Source: Oreohelix idahoensis
Taxonomy: Eukaryota; Mollusca; Gastropoda; Stylommatophora; Oreohelicidae
Reading direction: 5' to 3'
NCBI GenBank assembly: GCA_024509875.1
Contig: JAMPIV010010581.1
Location: forward strand, 248,001-312,000
Length of the DNA: 64,000 nucleotides
Below the pieces are notes generated by a model. The model was not told the DNA's origin, did not search any database, and saw nothing but the letters and a program-made list of their open reading frames with translations. Made by a program: the position numbers and the translations under genes. Every line of letters begins with the position of its first letter. Position 1 is the stretch's first letter. This document shows, one piece after another, positions 34,455 to 46,445 of the stretch.

Positions 34455-36190
34455 AATCTTCTTCTTTGTTCATCCTGAAAAGGACGTTGGTTGCGTTGTG
34501 GCCGTTTACAGCGAAGCTGCGATATTTGCGCCTTTTGGCAGACACATCCAACTTCAGCACGGCATTTTTGGGACTGGGTTAGCTTTCCCTCTTTGATCCC
34601 TACTCACTCAGCCAGACTGCAGTCTTCTTTGATCCTTAGCCGCTGACCGTCAAAGCAGTCAGTGGCCATCACGCCTGGTGTCGTGTTGCAGGGCAACAAC
34701 AAATTGATTCCACTTTGCTCGGTCGGTGGCCATCCTTCGTACAGTGCCCCAACTCTGGTTCATTCATTGCATTTCAGCCTCCACAGTCCTCCACCAAGTT
34801 GTTTTTGGTCGGCCTCTCTTTCGTTTTCCTTCAGAGGTCCATAGCATAGCTGTTCTTGTGATGGCATCGGGGTCTCTTCTGAGGACATGGCCAACCCAGC
34901 TCCAGTGTCTGCCAGCTATGATGGTGTGCATGTCCTCTTGCTTGCTCCGAGTAAGCAGATCTTGGTTGGTGATGGTATTCAGCCAAAAGATTCGGAGAAT
35001 TTTTCTTAGGCATGTTGTGTGAAAAGAGGACAATTTCGACATTTCCTTCTCTGTAACTCTCCAGCATTCCGCACCATAGAGAAGCACAGAAAACACACAG
35101 CTCTGACATAATCTTAATTTTGTGCTTGTGCTGTACTGAGAGGACTTCCAGATGTTGTTTAGACTAAAAAAGGCTGTTCTTGCCTTGTTCATTCTGTTGT
35201 TGATGTCTTTGCTTGCTCCGCCGTCTGGTGTTACTATGCATCCTAGGTATGTGAAGGTGTCTGTCTGTTCCAGTTGCTGATTCCTTACTGATATGGGCTC
35301 AGGGTTGCTCACATTGAGTGTCATGACCTCAGACTTCTTTAAATTGATGTTCAAGCCCACCTGCTGGCTAAACTTATTAAGTCTATCCGTTTTTTCCTGG
35401 ATGTGTTGATGTGAATGTGCTAGTAGTGCAATGTCATCTGCATATTCCAGATCTTCCAATGTAGAAAATGTAGTCCATCTTATTCCTCTTGGACTGCCCT
35501 CTGTTGTCTGGCGCATCACCCAGTCTATGACTGTTAAAAATAGAGTGGTTGATAAGGGGCATCCCTGTCGTACTCCTGTCTTCACCTCAAAGGTTAGGTT
35601 GCTCTGCCCAACACTACACGTAAAGTTGGCATAGAGGCTTTTTATGATTGACACTATGCAGCTTGGAATTCCATAAGCCCTCAGTATTTTCCATAAACTG
35701 TCCCTATGTATACTGTCAAAAGCCTTTTCAAAATCAACGAAATTAATGTACAGCTGTCTTTGCCATTCTGAGCACTGCTCTATAATGTTCCTGAGGGTAA
35801 ATTATATGACCTACACATCTTCTGTTCATTCTAAATCCTGCTTGTTCTTTCCTCAGTTTGTGGTCTACTGCTTTTGAAATTCTCTGTATAATTATCCTGC
35901 CTAGTATTTTGCTGGGAACTGAGAGAAGAGTTATTCCTCTCCAATTATTGCAGTCTGCAAGATCTCCCTTCTTGGGCAATTTGACAATTATTCCTTTGTT
36001 CCACGCCATTGGTGTTGTCCCTGTTTTTCAGACTTGTGCAAATAGTGGTTCAAATAGTTCTGCTGCTAGCTCAGGGTCTGTCTTAAATAGCTCTGCATTA
36101 AGTTATCATGGCCAGGAGCTTTTCCATTCTTTAACCCTTTGATTGCTGTGATGATTTCTTCTTTTCGTGGAATGAGACTGCAGTGTTGCA
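34455..36190 (-). mobile_element. RTE-C LINE copy 2, 5'-truncated, inside the SLC35F6-like intron
   Basis: Minus strand. RT starts near 36180 (EEIITAIKGLKNGKAPGHDN). It continues through GIIVKLPKKGDLADCNNWRG, ITLLSVPSKILGRII and EQAGFRMNRRC, and after a frameshift near 35745 reaches TGVRQGCPLSTTLFL, LEYADDIALLAHS (YADD), YGAECWRVTEKEM and GRPKTTWWRTVEAEM. The 3' UTR at 34624-34455 includes AAACGGCCACAACGCAACCA and ends near GAAGAAGAT. It lacks the endonuclease. It shares its tail with the fragment at 381-783. Confidence 0.85.
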
Positions 36191-37235
36191 ACCTGTTTCC
36201 AGGACCTGATGATGTTACTAATTGATAAAAGTATGCAAAAATTGTGAACGAGAATACTTCTTACGCTAACAGTTAAAAACAGGTAGTCCACAGGAAGTGT
36301 TCACATGATTTAAACCAGCTTACGGCCAGGTATTTTCTAATTTTTCATTACAATTCGGAATCATATCAAGTGGGCCACCATGCGGCCCATGGGTTGATCT
36401 ATAGGGCAACATGGAGCACCATTCGGCTCATGGATTAGAATGAGTTAACTTAATTTTTTGTTTTTAAATAATGTCTCATAGGTTCATGATATATTTGAGA
36501 TATCTTAATTTTTTTTCTTATCCTGCCATTTTACAGTGAAAATGTATATGACCACCAGCTTAGCACAATGTTATAATTTATAGATGTGGATGTGAACCTC
36601 TGTATGTGAAGCTCATTACACCCTCATTGACTCTTGAAATCATCCACACACCCTGGGATTCCCCTTGTGGTGAAACATGTTGAGAACCCAGCATTGCATA
36701 CTAAGCTTGGAGGAGTCACTTGAGCCCCAGGTCCTAACTCTGGCTTTTACCTGGTGCAGGATGACCTCACTAATGACCCATTAGGCAGGGGGTACTGGGA
36801 CGTGGCTCTATGCAGGACGTGACAATTCCTTGGGAGAGCCCAGAACTAGAGCACAGTATGTTAGCTTTGCATACTTGGAGAGTCTCCTTGGATGGTGGAG
36901 AATGCACAGTATGCCACCACTTCCCCCCCCCTTCCTAGCTTAGGATCAGATGTGACGATCCTTTAAATGCAAGCCAGGGGGGAGAAACTGGAGCTCACAT
37001 GACTTCAACTCAGCATGTTTCATAATAGCAGAAAAGCCACAGGAAAAGCCTAGATCTACAGTGTAGATAATACCAGTGTTTCTTCATAAATAACACATAA
37101 GGAAGGGAAACCCGAGGCCTGTAAACAGTAAATTAATATTAGACAAACATAAAGGTATGTTTTCAGGCACTCGTAAGAAATAAAGAAGTAGAACACTTGG
37201 ACAACAGAAAAACAACAGACGTGAGTGGCTTACCC
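36191..37235. other. Intron sequence without firmly identified features
   Basis: Unique-looking sequence. A moderately GC-richer block at about 36640-36990 ends at a C run (36925-36933) and might be an old repeat, but I cannot name it. A GTTGAGAACCCAG word near 36678 faintly resembles a hAT terminal repeat. Confidence 0.4.
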
Positions 37236-37318
37236 AGGGTTCGAACCCCGTACCTTCCGTACGACAACTCCGCCTAGCTATCAAGCGAATCACACTGACC
37301 CCACGGCCAGCTAGGCAT
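37236..37318 (-). repeat. tRNA-derived SINE head
   Basis: On the minus strand the segment reads like a tRNA 5' region (GCTGGCCGTGGGGTCAGTGTG, a near-match to an A box), then a GGTTCGAACCC B box at 37248-37238. There is no perfect cloverleaf and no CCA-type end. A SINE body may continue down to about 37090. It lies in the SLC35F6-like intron. Confidence 0.6.
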
Positions 37319-37730
37319 CCCCTTCAACTTGGTATTGGCTGCAAAAGAGCGAGAAGCTCAGCAGCTCTAGTTAAACAACACTGAAAAGCTACCTAAGGCA
37401 AGTGTTTACTAATGACTGCAGAATTCAGGACACTTTTTCTGCCACAAGTTATCTTTCTCATTTTCTAACACTCTGAACCACAAACAGCACAGATCTCACA
37501 ATGATACCATCAACAAATCTAAATCTGATAATAAATTTTCCTTGAGAATCTTACAATTTTCAGGAAATGTACACTGCTGTTCATAAGTGGTATTTTACAA
37601 ACACAACAGATACCTGCACATTTGATTTCATGCTAGTTATCCATAAATAGAGCCTGGAATGGTCATTTTTGAAAGTTAAATATTAAGACGGCAGCATCGT
37701 ACACTGATGTTCAGGTAAGAAAGTACAAAC

Positions 37731-37813
37731 CTTATCAGCAACATAATATATAAAGAGCGATGCTATCCACACTATGATGGTCCTGCAGGCGTCAATGAGA
37801 GTTCTGTGAACAG
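37731..37813 (-). CDS. SLC35F6-like transporter, internal exon
   Basis: An 83-bp exon with the acceptor TTATTTCCAG and the donor AAG|GTTTGT. Its first two bases complete the split codon from the exon at 38267-38447. It encodes VHRTLIDACRTIIVWIASLF and IYYVADK, a membrane helix with the L-x-x-x-R-T-hh-hW pattern found in the penultimate helix region of SLC35F6 and other drug/metabolite transporters. The phase matches on both sides. An alternative acceptor (CTGTTCACAG, 10 bp further in) would break the phase, so I reject it. Confidence 0.78.
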
Positions 37814-38266
37814 CTGGAAATAAGGCAGACAAAAAAAAAAGTCAGAATTCAAATAATGAATGAATATTAAATAAACATGAGTTGTATTAATAAAGAAAAC
37901 AGATTTGTAAAAACTTCTTTTTTTACTTCTGTAAAAGACAGAAACTCTTTGTACATAAATTCTTATTACTGAACCCTCAGGCAAACATATAAGCTACATA
38001 ATCATATTTAACAGCCAATATACAGCAAAGAAATTGCTTAGCATGTCATAGAAAGCACATAGTGAGGGTTAGGCAATGCATCTAATATGAAGCATAGACA
38101 ATCATATCTTTTGATGTTAAATATATTAATAATTTGTGATGTAAAAAACATGAGTCACTACTATGAAGAAAATGTATATGTCTGCAATTTTCCTTATAAT
38201 GTCATTCAAACAGGGTCATGTACAGGGTGTGTGAACTGTGTTTTCACTCAGCAACTACCTGCTCAC
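37814..38266 (-). other. Intron of the SLC35F6-like gene
   Basis: A 453-bp intron between the two best-supported exons. It starts GTGAGC and ends TTATTTCCAG on the minus strand. No element is recognised in it. Confidence 0.65.
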
Positions 38267-38447
38267 CTGTTAGAGAACGTGTGACAGCCAAACTAAAAAA
38301 GTTGTAAAAAGCTATCAACGTCAAGTACAGCAAGCAGAAAATTAACAGTGCAGGTTCTCTGCCCATCTGAACCAGGGCATCGAGACTGTTCTCATAGCTT
38401 CCATGGGCATCACTACCTGGTACAAAGTACATGGCTGGCAAGATGAT
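38267..38447 (-). CDS. SLC35F6-like nucleotide-sugar/drug-metabolite transporter, internal exon
   Basis: A 181-bp exon with the acceptor CTTTCTGTTCACAG and the donor ACAG|GTGAGC. It encodes 60 residues: IILPAMYFVP, then ENSLDALVQMGREPALLIF and IAFYNFFSLAVTRSLT. The order PMYF, a loop, an ALD-Q-G--P motif, then a helix with AF-NF---VT--L fits SLC35F6 (formerly C2orf18), a lysosomal/mitochondrial EamA-like membrane protein in vertebrates. Upstream exons would lie at higher coordinates; I could not confirm any. This is the only host gene I can support, and it shows no damage. Confidence 0.78.
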
Positions 38448-38594
38448 CTGTGAACAGAAAGATACATCAGTCACATGATGATAAAGTTTAGAGACAGAAT
38501 AAAATAAGCCTACAAAAAAAAAGAAGTTTACAGTGAGAATTGATTTTAAAAAAAACTGAAGCCACAAGACACTGAAGTCAATAGTACAAAGTCA

Positions 38595-38895
38595 GGATCA
38601 AACCCGGGCGACGGCATTTGAGGATTTTTCGTCGACCGGGATTTGGACTGGATTAACTCGAGACCTGGCGAGGACATTTGAAGGAGTGTCATCAACCAGG
38701 GACTGGCGGCTCCTGAGCCGACCCAGCTCTAATGGGTACCTCCGAAAACGGCGAGTATCTGCCTGAATGGCGAGGGACACTTGTCTCTGTACAAGAAAAT
38801 AGGATACTCACGTAAAAATCAATGTCAGGTTAGACATTAAAAATAACCTGAGATTTCGCCTCGAGTATTAGCGGGCGTACGAAAAAAAAAAAAAA
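38595..38895 (+). repeat. tRNA-derived SINE, 5'-truncated, with poly-A tail
   Basis: The insertion is flanked by AATAGTACAAAGTCA at 38580-38594 and 38896-38910. It begins at the B box (GGATCAAACCCGGGCGACGG), so the A-box half is missing. It continues through a body that ends GTATTAGCGGGCGTACG, followed by about 16 A. The B-box region and the next 80 bp resemble the complete SINE at 60113-60399. It lies within a minisatellite. Confidence 0.82.
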
Positions 38896-38910
38896 AATAG
38901 TACAAAGTCA

Positions 38911-39140
38911 AGCAGCAGGGGTCACAGAAAATGAAGTCAACAGTGATGAAACACAAGAAGATGAGATCAGTAATGAGCAGATATAATAAGATGATGTCAA
39001 TAATAAGGAGATATAAGAAGATAAAGTGAGAATTGAGGGGGATACAAAAAGATGAAGTCAACAAAAAAGGGATACAAAAAGATGAAGTCAACAATAAGAA
39101 GTCACAAGAAGATGAAGGTAGCTTAGCAGTCACTCAGATG
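38911..39140. repeat. Degenerate minisatellite
   Basis: The repeated theme is GATGAAGTCAACAATAAG followed by G(A/G)(G/T)(A/T)(C/T)ACAAGAA, in units of roughly 30-35 bp. The array also touches the left side of the SINE (CCACAAGACACTGAAGTCAA at 38562). A similar but looser pattern runs on to about 39300. Confidence 0.65.
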
Positions 39141-39360
39141 AACTAAATAAACAAACAATCAAACAATAAACATTCAAACGATTCAGAAATCAATAATGAG
39201 CAGTTACATCAAAATGAAGACAACAGTAAGTCACCCAATGAAGAAGACAATAAATTTATACAATGATGAAATCAGTAAACGTGCAGTGACAGTCAGGTCA
39301 GCCAATGACCAATTATACAAAGGATAAGTAGTCAAAGATAACAGCCCCAAGTGGATTACA

Positions 39361-40340
39361 TAAAAGTTCATTCTTCTTCTTCTGCATTCGTCCTAAAAAG
39401 GACATTTGTTATGTTGTGTCGCTGTTTACAGCAAAGCTGCGATATCTGTGCCTTTCGGCCCAACACATCCATTATCAGCATCAATCAATACCCTTTAGCT
39501 CCCCAAGGAGCCAAGTCTTCCTGTCCTGTGCCATCTGCTCAAGTTCTTTCCATGTTTTCCTCATCATTTTCACCTCTGTTTCCAGTTCTCTTCTCAAGGT
39601 GTTTTTTGGTCTGCCTCTCTTTCCCTGTGGATTCCAAAACAAGGACTGCCTATCAACAGGTTTCCTCAATGTGTGTCCTATCCATCGCCAGCGTCTTCTT
39701 CTCAACTCTTGTTCCACTGGCACTTGTCTGGTTCTTGTCATCAATTCCACATTTGTGACTTTGTCATACCGTTTCAGTCCTTCTATTCTACACAAGCACC
39801 CGTTTATAAAAGTCTGTAGCTTTTTGGTTGTTGTTTTTGTTGTTCCCTATGTCTCAGAGCCATACAACAAGACTGACTTCACATTTGAGTTGAAGATTCC
39901 TATTTTCTTGTTGGACTTGATTTCTCTTATTCTCCATATGTTTCCCAATGCAATGAAAGCTCCTTTTGCTATTTGTATTCTTATTTTGATATCAGTCCTC
40001 CTTTTGCTATTTGTATTCTTATTTTGATATCAGTCTGTCCCTCCATCTTTGTCTATATTACTGCCAAGATATGTGTACGATTCTACATCTTTTAGTGGTG
40101 TTTCTTCAAGTTCAACCTTGTTATCACTTCTTGCATTTATTCTCATAATCTTTGTCTTTTCCCTGTGTATTTTCAGGCCCACTTGTTGTGACCTCTCATT
40201 GAGAATTTTCATTTTCTCTTGCATCTGATTATGGTTATGGGACAGAAGAGCCAAGTCATCTGCAAAATCCAGATCATCAAGCTGTTAAGTCAGATTCCAC
40301 TGAATTCCATTTCTGTTGTGTGATGTCGATGGCATGGCAT
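39361..40340 (-). mobile_element. RTE-D LINE 3' fragment
   Basis: Minus strand. It begins in RT motif C (LDDLDFADDLALLSHNHNQ at about 40280) and continues through RSQQVGLKIHREKTKI, EETPLKDVESYTYLG and a decayed middle. The tail reads [14 protein letters not shown] and [15 protein letters not shown] (39795-39490). The 3' UTR, with AGCTTTGCTGTAAACAGCG, is shared in form with RTE-C, so the families are related. It is 5'-truncated and frame-broken. Confidence 0.78.
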
Positions 40341-40459
40341 CTCAAAATGTAAAGTCCTAGTGAACCCTACCCCGAGTATATTGATGACGAGAAAAACAAA
40401 AAAGGTCTTCTTTATGAACTAAATAATATTAATACCACCTGTACATAAACTAAGAATAA

Positions 40460-40796
40460 AAAACAAAATGAATAAAGCAAGAACAGCCTTTGCCAACCAA
40501 ACAACATCTGCAAATCTTCTCAGTACATCACAAACACCAAACTGAGATTTTACGAGAGTTGCGTACTTTTGTACCTCTGTATAATGCGGAATGCTGGAAA
40601 GCAATATAATAGGAAATGCCCAAACTGTCCTCTTTCCACATAACCTGCCTAAGGAAAAATTTTCACATTTTTTGGGCCAAATACTATCAACAACTAAGAA
40701 CTGTTCACTCGAGCAATCAAAAAGATGTGCACACCATCATGGCGGGCAGACTCTAGAACTTGGCTGGCTATGTCCTCAGAAGAGACCCCAATACTG
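40460..40796 (+). mobile_element. Old, degraded RTE-C fragment
   Basis: The plus-strand translation still shows MNKARTAF, a decayed CGMLES-like stretch, PHNLPKE, and then VHTIMAGRL-like and YVLRRDPN-like pieces in shifting frames. These correspond to the RTE-C tail at 35190-34860 with many substitutions and indels. It is clearly older than the copies at 381 and 34455. Confidence 0.65.
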
Positions 40797-42093
40797 TGGT
40801 GGATTTGGATGTTACTGTATGTTGTTGTATGTAATCTTATTATATTGAATGAGGTCAGCTGTGAAGGTCCCTGACATACCAAATATTATTTTAAAATTGA
40901 CAGAGTACCTTTCCGCTACCACCTTTATGATCTCACTCAATATTATTTTATATATATTATTTATTGTATGATGACTTCGTATAATGTCTAGGGTTATGAA
41001 AATGATGGAGTGTAATTTTACAACAACCAACTGACATATAAACAACTAATTTAATATCCACATCAACTAACAGTACCACGACAATCACATACACACGACA
41101 CTCTAAAAGACTATCCTAAGTAAGTCAAGGGTTGAATTTTGTTCACATGTATTGTTTTGTACAATTATTATCCTGATTCTAATTTATTTGTAAATCAGGA
41201 ATGACAATCAAAATGAACTCAAAAGAATTATTTACATAAATCAAATATACAATGGATCTTCTGTCCATACATACAATGTCATTTTAATATAAGTGTGTTA
41301 GTGTTGTTTACTATATTGAGGTAATACTGGTTTCAATTAATATGTTGTTGGTTATCATCACTCCCCTCGTTTGTTAGTTGTGGAATTTTTATAATTAATC
41401 ACAATTTTCTTTTATAACAATGTTATTTTCTTGTGGTTGAGCTGCCTGGTGCCGAACAAGCACTTAACTCAGAGTGAAGCTACAGGTAAAATGTCTCCTC
41501 TGCTCACTTTACAATCTGTTCCACTTTCTTTGATAGGCAATGGCCACTATCATGGGCACGTAGTCTGCTGCCAGAGTTCTGGATCAAGCAGTGCTCAAAA
41601 GTATGGTACTACCTTAACATCAGTACCACGGTCCCTGAAATGTGAAGGTTATGCATCCTTCTTTATACCTAGCATACAATAATATTCCACAATGAAGTAC
41701 AGGCACACCACAAACAAACGAAAAGGGTCAGAGCTGCATGCCAACCAATATCTTTTGATGTGACAATGTACACCAGTATTCCTCTCCCTTAATGGTTACA
41801 ACGCCTCTGCAATTCCAGCTGTAATCTCTTCCATACAATAGAATAGGTGTTATGTTCCTAGATGACAATCCTATATATATATTTGTAGTTATACTCCTCT
41901 CTGACAGTCTCTCACATGGTGGATCAATCTCTAGGCTTTGCCTAATGTGTGCTACAGACCCACTCACTTACAGACATATATTATTATTTCACATTCAATT
42001 TTTATATAAATACATGTTAATAAAGTCAATCTTACCACAAATTCTTCAATGAAATACACAGTGAAGGATGACTGACACAGTTTTGATATGTCT
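40797..42093. other. Stretch without recognised features
   Basis: AT-rich. Short frames here have no recognisable product. A possible but unproven exon-like piece at 42037-42066 (minus) is treated under rejected items. Confidence 0.45.
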
Positions 42094-43128
42094 TGTCGTC
42101 CAGGCTGCTAGAAATAGTATTTGTAAAGCACACGCCTGCTCTCATCGATTCCTGGTAACGTTTTTCAAGATTGCGTCCACCCTAACGCTTTTTCTGACAA
42201 TATCGACCAAGCTGGCCAATCACTCTTAATATTTCAAAATGTAAACAGTCTTTCAAAAAAATACCATTCAAACCTTTACTACGTTACTAGGCTATCCTAT
42301 GTTTATTCAGAGGTCGGCCAATAATATTTCGCCTTTCTTCAAAGTTCATCCAATCGGATTCACCGTACCTTCTTAGTCTTATTTTTTTTTTTAAAATATG
42401 CCATCAATAGTTTAAGCAGGCATGACTTGTCTGACAGTATGTCCTACTGTCTATAGTATTATGCTAATATTTCATTATTTATTGAACTATTTATGTAACT
42501 AACTACATATTCTTGCTCAGCAAATCCTAACGTACACTAATATATGATTTTAATGGCCCTATGTCTGTTAGTTTAAAAGTCCATGTTTTTTTCTATGTTA
42601 ATTGTTTTATTCCAGAATCTACCACTCGTTCACTTCTTTTCCCCTGTACTTTCAATATAAATACGGGAGTTATGCGTAAAACGATAGAATTACATCATTC
42701 CCCAATAAGAGCTAAGACTGTTTTCGGGACCTAATGTCGTATCTTTAGTTTTTCACCATCGTATTTTGAAGATCGCTCTCATGCGGTGTCATGCGTTAGG
42801 CGTTCACTTTTTTTCACTTTTTAATCGCGAGACGGCGTAGCATTATTGCGTCTCTCAGTCCATCTCTACTCGTCTTTCTAAGTCCGACTGTCTTCCTAGG
42901 CAAATAGTGTGCGTGAACGTGGCACTTATGTTAGTTTTAATCTCAAGGTCGTTTAGGAAATTCAGTTACACGTTTTATAGTGGCTGTTTGGCATTATCAA
43001 AACAAATGCGTTAGCGCTATTGGGAAAAGTCATTTCTCTGCTACATTCTTCTTCCTATCGTATATTTGGCTTTATGCTTTTACTGTTATGTTCTAATGTA
43101 GATATTGTATTTAGAATTTCATCACACA
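42094..43128 (-). repeat. LTR of Gypsy-3 (minus strand)
   Basis: Downstream of the RNase H end on the minus strand a polypurine tract (AGTGGGGA at 43138-43131) precedes TGTGTGATGAAATTC, the inferred LTR start at 43128. The other edge is set at 42094 because the minus strand there ends in ACGACA, as in LTR-A and LTR-B. No partner LTR is present, so both edges are estimates. Confidence 0.5.
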
Positions 43129-43193
43129 TCTCCCCACTTAGAACAGACGATTATATGTCAGTTCCTAATTCTAAATAAACATAGATAAATTTA

Positions 43194-44699
43194 CTATGTC
43201 TGGTGACTACTCTGATTCTTGTCGCACGGGTGTGTACTTAAAAAATTGGCGCCTATGTTGGTTTTCCCAGGAATATATTCTATACTGAATTGATAGGGTT
43301 GTAATAGCAATGACCACCTTAATAATCTAGCATTTTCATGCCTAGCTTGAGACAGAAATGCTAATGGTTTATGATCTGTTTGAATCTTAAATGAATTTCC
43401 ATAGAGATAAATCTGGAACTTCTTTATAGCCCATATCACAGCAAGACATTCTTTTTCACTTGTTGAATATTTTTGTTCTGCTGTATTCAACTTTCGGCTA
43501 GCATAAGCAACTGGGGTTAATTCCCCATCCAGTGAATTTGACCTTTGTAGTAGAGTCGCACCTAACCCTATATTACTAGCATCCGTTCTCACAATGAATT
43601 CTTGACTCAAGTCAGGTAATTTCAAAATAGGTTTGCTTGTGAGCTTTTCTTTCAATTCTTGGTAGGCTAATTCACACTGCGCTGACCAAGTAATTCTATC
43701 CGGATTTCCTTTGCGCGTTAAATCAGTCAACGGAGCACATATGGAGTTAAAGTTTTTGATATACTTTTGGTAGAAACCACATAATGAGACAAAAGATTGC
43801 ACGTCTTTCTTTGTCTGTGGCCTCGGTGCTTTTTTCAGTTTCTCTAGGTTCTTGGGGTCAGGGGTCATGTTTCCCTGATGTACTGTGTGTCCCAAGAATT
43901 CTAGCTCTTTACACCCAACACAACATTTTGTTGGTCTAGCGGTCAAATTCGCTTCTCTAAGTCAATCAAACAACATGTTCAGAGAGTTAATGTGTTCCTC
44001 AAATGTTTCAGTAGCTATGAGGATATCATCCATGAAATTGGTGATGCATGGATTATTCAGGGGATCCAACAATTTTCTCATCATTCTAGAGAACACACTC
44101 AGAGCATTTTTCAATCCAAATGGTAATCTATTAAATTCAAAATGTCCTTCTGAGGTGCTAAAGGCTAAATAAGGTCTAACCTCAGGCTTTACTGGAATCT
44201 GATAGTAGCCTTTGCTCAGATCCACCTTTGAGAAATATTTAGCTTTATTCAGCCTGGCAAACAGCTGATTTGTATCCGGTAATGGATCCACCTGACCTTC
44301 TGTGACAGCATTCAGTTTCCTGTAATCTATACACAGTATATGTTCTCCAGAGGGTTTTCTCAACAGAACCACACTAGAGCTGTAAGGAGACTCACTGTGT
44401 GAAATAATTCCTTCTTTCAACAAATAGTCTATCTCCTCCTTCAAAGCTTTCTCCTTAGTGAAAGGAATCGAATAGGCTTTCATACAGATTGGTGTTGGGT
44501 CTATAAGTTTCATATCATATTCTAATAAGTTTGTATGCCCCGGTCTGTCCGTTAGCACATCTGTATGATATCCTAGAACCTGTTGCACTCTCTCCCTCTG
44601 ATTTCTCGTTAAATGTGTACTGATTTTCACCTGTGCAGCGGTCTCACAGGGATGTAATGGATATCCAAAAGAAGATAGAGGTTCCTTTTTCATCTCCAT
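43194..44699 (-). pseudogene. Gypsy-3 reverse transcriptase and RNase H
   Basis: Minus strand. RT begins with YDMKLIDPTPICMKAYSIPF and continues through EEIDYLLKEGIISHSESPYS, CIDYRKLNAVT, FSKVDLSKGYYQIPV (motif A), RLPFGLKNALSVFSRMMRKL and NFMDDILIATETFEEH (motif C, FMDD). RNase H is in the second half (FIVRTDASNIGLGATLL, YSTSEKECLAVIWAIKKFQI, IQTDHKPLAFLSQ). A single in-frame TGA (43964-43962) separates the two parts; the frame is unchanged. No integrase follows RNase H before the LTR, so the pol order is compatible with Gmr1-like elements. The 5' part of the element (gag, protease, integrase) is missing. Confidence 0.85.
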
Positions 44700-44948
44700 T
44701 GCAACAGAGTATTACTATGACCCAGTGTTATCAATAGACCTGGAGAGCAACTCACCGGGACAGGACCTAACCTTATAAAAACGAAAAGGAACTTCTTTCC
44801 CTAACGCGTTGTGCATTACACAGATGACCCAGAGTTACAGAAGGGAAACTCGTGATGTTTAAAGACATTAAGAACTTGGTAACCAAAATAATACATATAG
44901 ATATAAATTCAAGTACAGATGGAGGTACAAGATATATAGTGGATACAT
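44700..44948 (-). other. Remainder upstream of the Gypsy-3 RT
   Basis: About 250 bp on the 5' side of the RT with no recognisable domain. Its last 13 bp (44936-44948, ATAGTGGATACAT) are the target duplication of the RTE-A insertion. Confidence 0.45.
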
Positions 44949-46445
44949 CATCTCAACCCGTAACCAGTCATGGTTCGTAGGGGTGCCATGGTGGAAGCAT
45001 CAGCAGACAGGGTCCTCCACTGCTCTCTGTCCTCAGCAATGCGTACAAGTGTGGAAAAACCGTGTCCTGCCCATTCTTTGATGTTATCAGCCCAGGATTT
45101 TCTTTGCCTTCCTCTTCTCCGTTTACCTTCGACTGTTCCCTGGAGGATCGTTTTCGAAAGGAAGTCATGACGAGTTACATGCCCAAACCAGGCAAGCTTT
45201 CGACGTTTCACTACTAACAAAAGTGGTTCTTGGTGGCCTGCATAGGTGTTTATCTTCTCTCTAACATAGACATTTGTTTTGTGCTCTTTATAGCAAATGC
45301 GCAAAATTCTTCTAAAACATTTATGCTCGAAAACCTGAATCCTTCGCTCCGAATCTGCAGTGAGTGTCCAGCCCTCACACCCATACAAGAGAATAGATAA
45401 TACAAGTGATTTTTATAATTTAATCTTCACAGGAAAACTCATGTTACTTTTCTAGATCACATTCAGCCTTGTCATGGCAGCTGAGGCCATCTCAAGTCTT
45501 GTCTTGATTTCTTTACTTGATCTTCCAGCACTACATATAGTGGACCCGAGATAAAGGTGTTAACTTCTTCTAACGTTTGCCCATTTAACCTAATGTTGGT
45601 CGGAACATGTTTCTTATGGCTATTCACCAATATCTTGCTCTTTTCTATATTAATTTCCATCCCATACGTTCTTGTTACTTTCTCCAGTCTAGAGGTAAGG
45701 TCTTGAAGTTCTGATTCTGTTCCAGCTATCAGATCGATATCATCAGCAAAACGTAGATTACAAAGAGGTCGGCCTCCAATCGATATGGTTGTTTTATAAT
45801 CGTAGAGAGCCTCCTGCATAGTATGTTCTAGATATATATTAAAGAGCACTGGGGACAGGATACATCCCTGGCGAACTCCTACAGTTGTTTTGAAAAATTA
45901 GCCAATGTCATTGCTTGCAAAAACAGCACTGTTTGCGTCCTTGTATAGTGTTTCAATGATATATATGATGTTGGTATCAAAATTGAATTTTCTCATTATT
46001 TGACTTAAGCCTTCATGCCAGACTCGATCGAAGGCTTTTGTGAAATCGATGAAGTTATGGTATATCGTGTTGATGCTGGAGATGTTTTTCGATCAGTAAT
46101 CTAATATTGAAGATTTGTTCTGAGGTACTTCTTTTTGTCTAAAGCCAGCCTGCTCCTCGGACAAGATTTCTTCTGATTTCTGTTTTATTCTGTTCAAAAG
46201 TATCCTTAACATCACCTTACTTGGATGAGTTGGATGACTAATAAGGCTAATGGTTCTGTAGTTCATGCACATTTTTAGATTTCCTTTCTTTGGAAGCGGT
46301 ATTACTAATGACGGCGTCCACTCTTTTGGCAATTTTTTTGTACTCCATATTTTCTGGCAGTACAAAAAAATGGCCAAAATAGTGGACGCAGTCATTAGTA
46401 ATACCGCTTCCAAAGAAAGAAAATCTAAAAATGTGCAAGAACTGC
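44949..46445 (-). mobile_element. RTE-A LINE copy 2 with inverted 5' end
   Basis: It is nearly identical to the 3' two thirds of RTE-A copy 1. The RT tail is at 45388-44948 (YGCEGWTLTADSERRI), the FADD region near 45770 (LRFADDIDLIAGT), and the RT core near 46330-46090 (LPKKGNLKMCMNYRTISL), with several frameshifts. It is flanked by ATAGTGGATACAT at 44936-44948 and 46446-46458. The outer 86 bp (46360-46445) are an inverted copy of RTE-A sequence, so the element has a 5' inversion. Confidence 0.9.
46360..46445 (+). repeat. Inverted 5' segment of RTE-A copy 2
   Basis: GTACAAAAAAATGGCCAAAA through TCTAAAAATGTGCAAGAACTG is the reverse complement of 46262-46345. It also matches, on the opposite strand, RTE-A copy 1 at about 29190-29268. 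It makes an 84-bp fold-back with a short loop. Confidence 0.88.

Noticed and set aside
37236..37318. Functional tRNA gene on the minus strand
   Set aside because: The B box is good, but the A box is imperfect and no clean cloverleaf or acceptor pairing can be drawn; it fits a SINE head.
42037..42066. Minus-strand piece with VYFIEEFV-like translation before a GTAAGA donor, as a further SLC35F6-like exon
   Set aside because: The match to the EEKFV region is short, the acceptor is poor, and the exon that should lie between it and 38447 is not seen.
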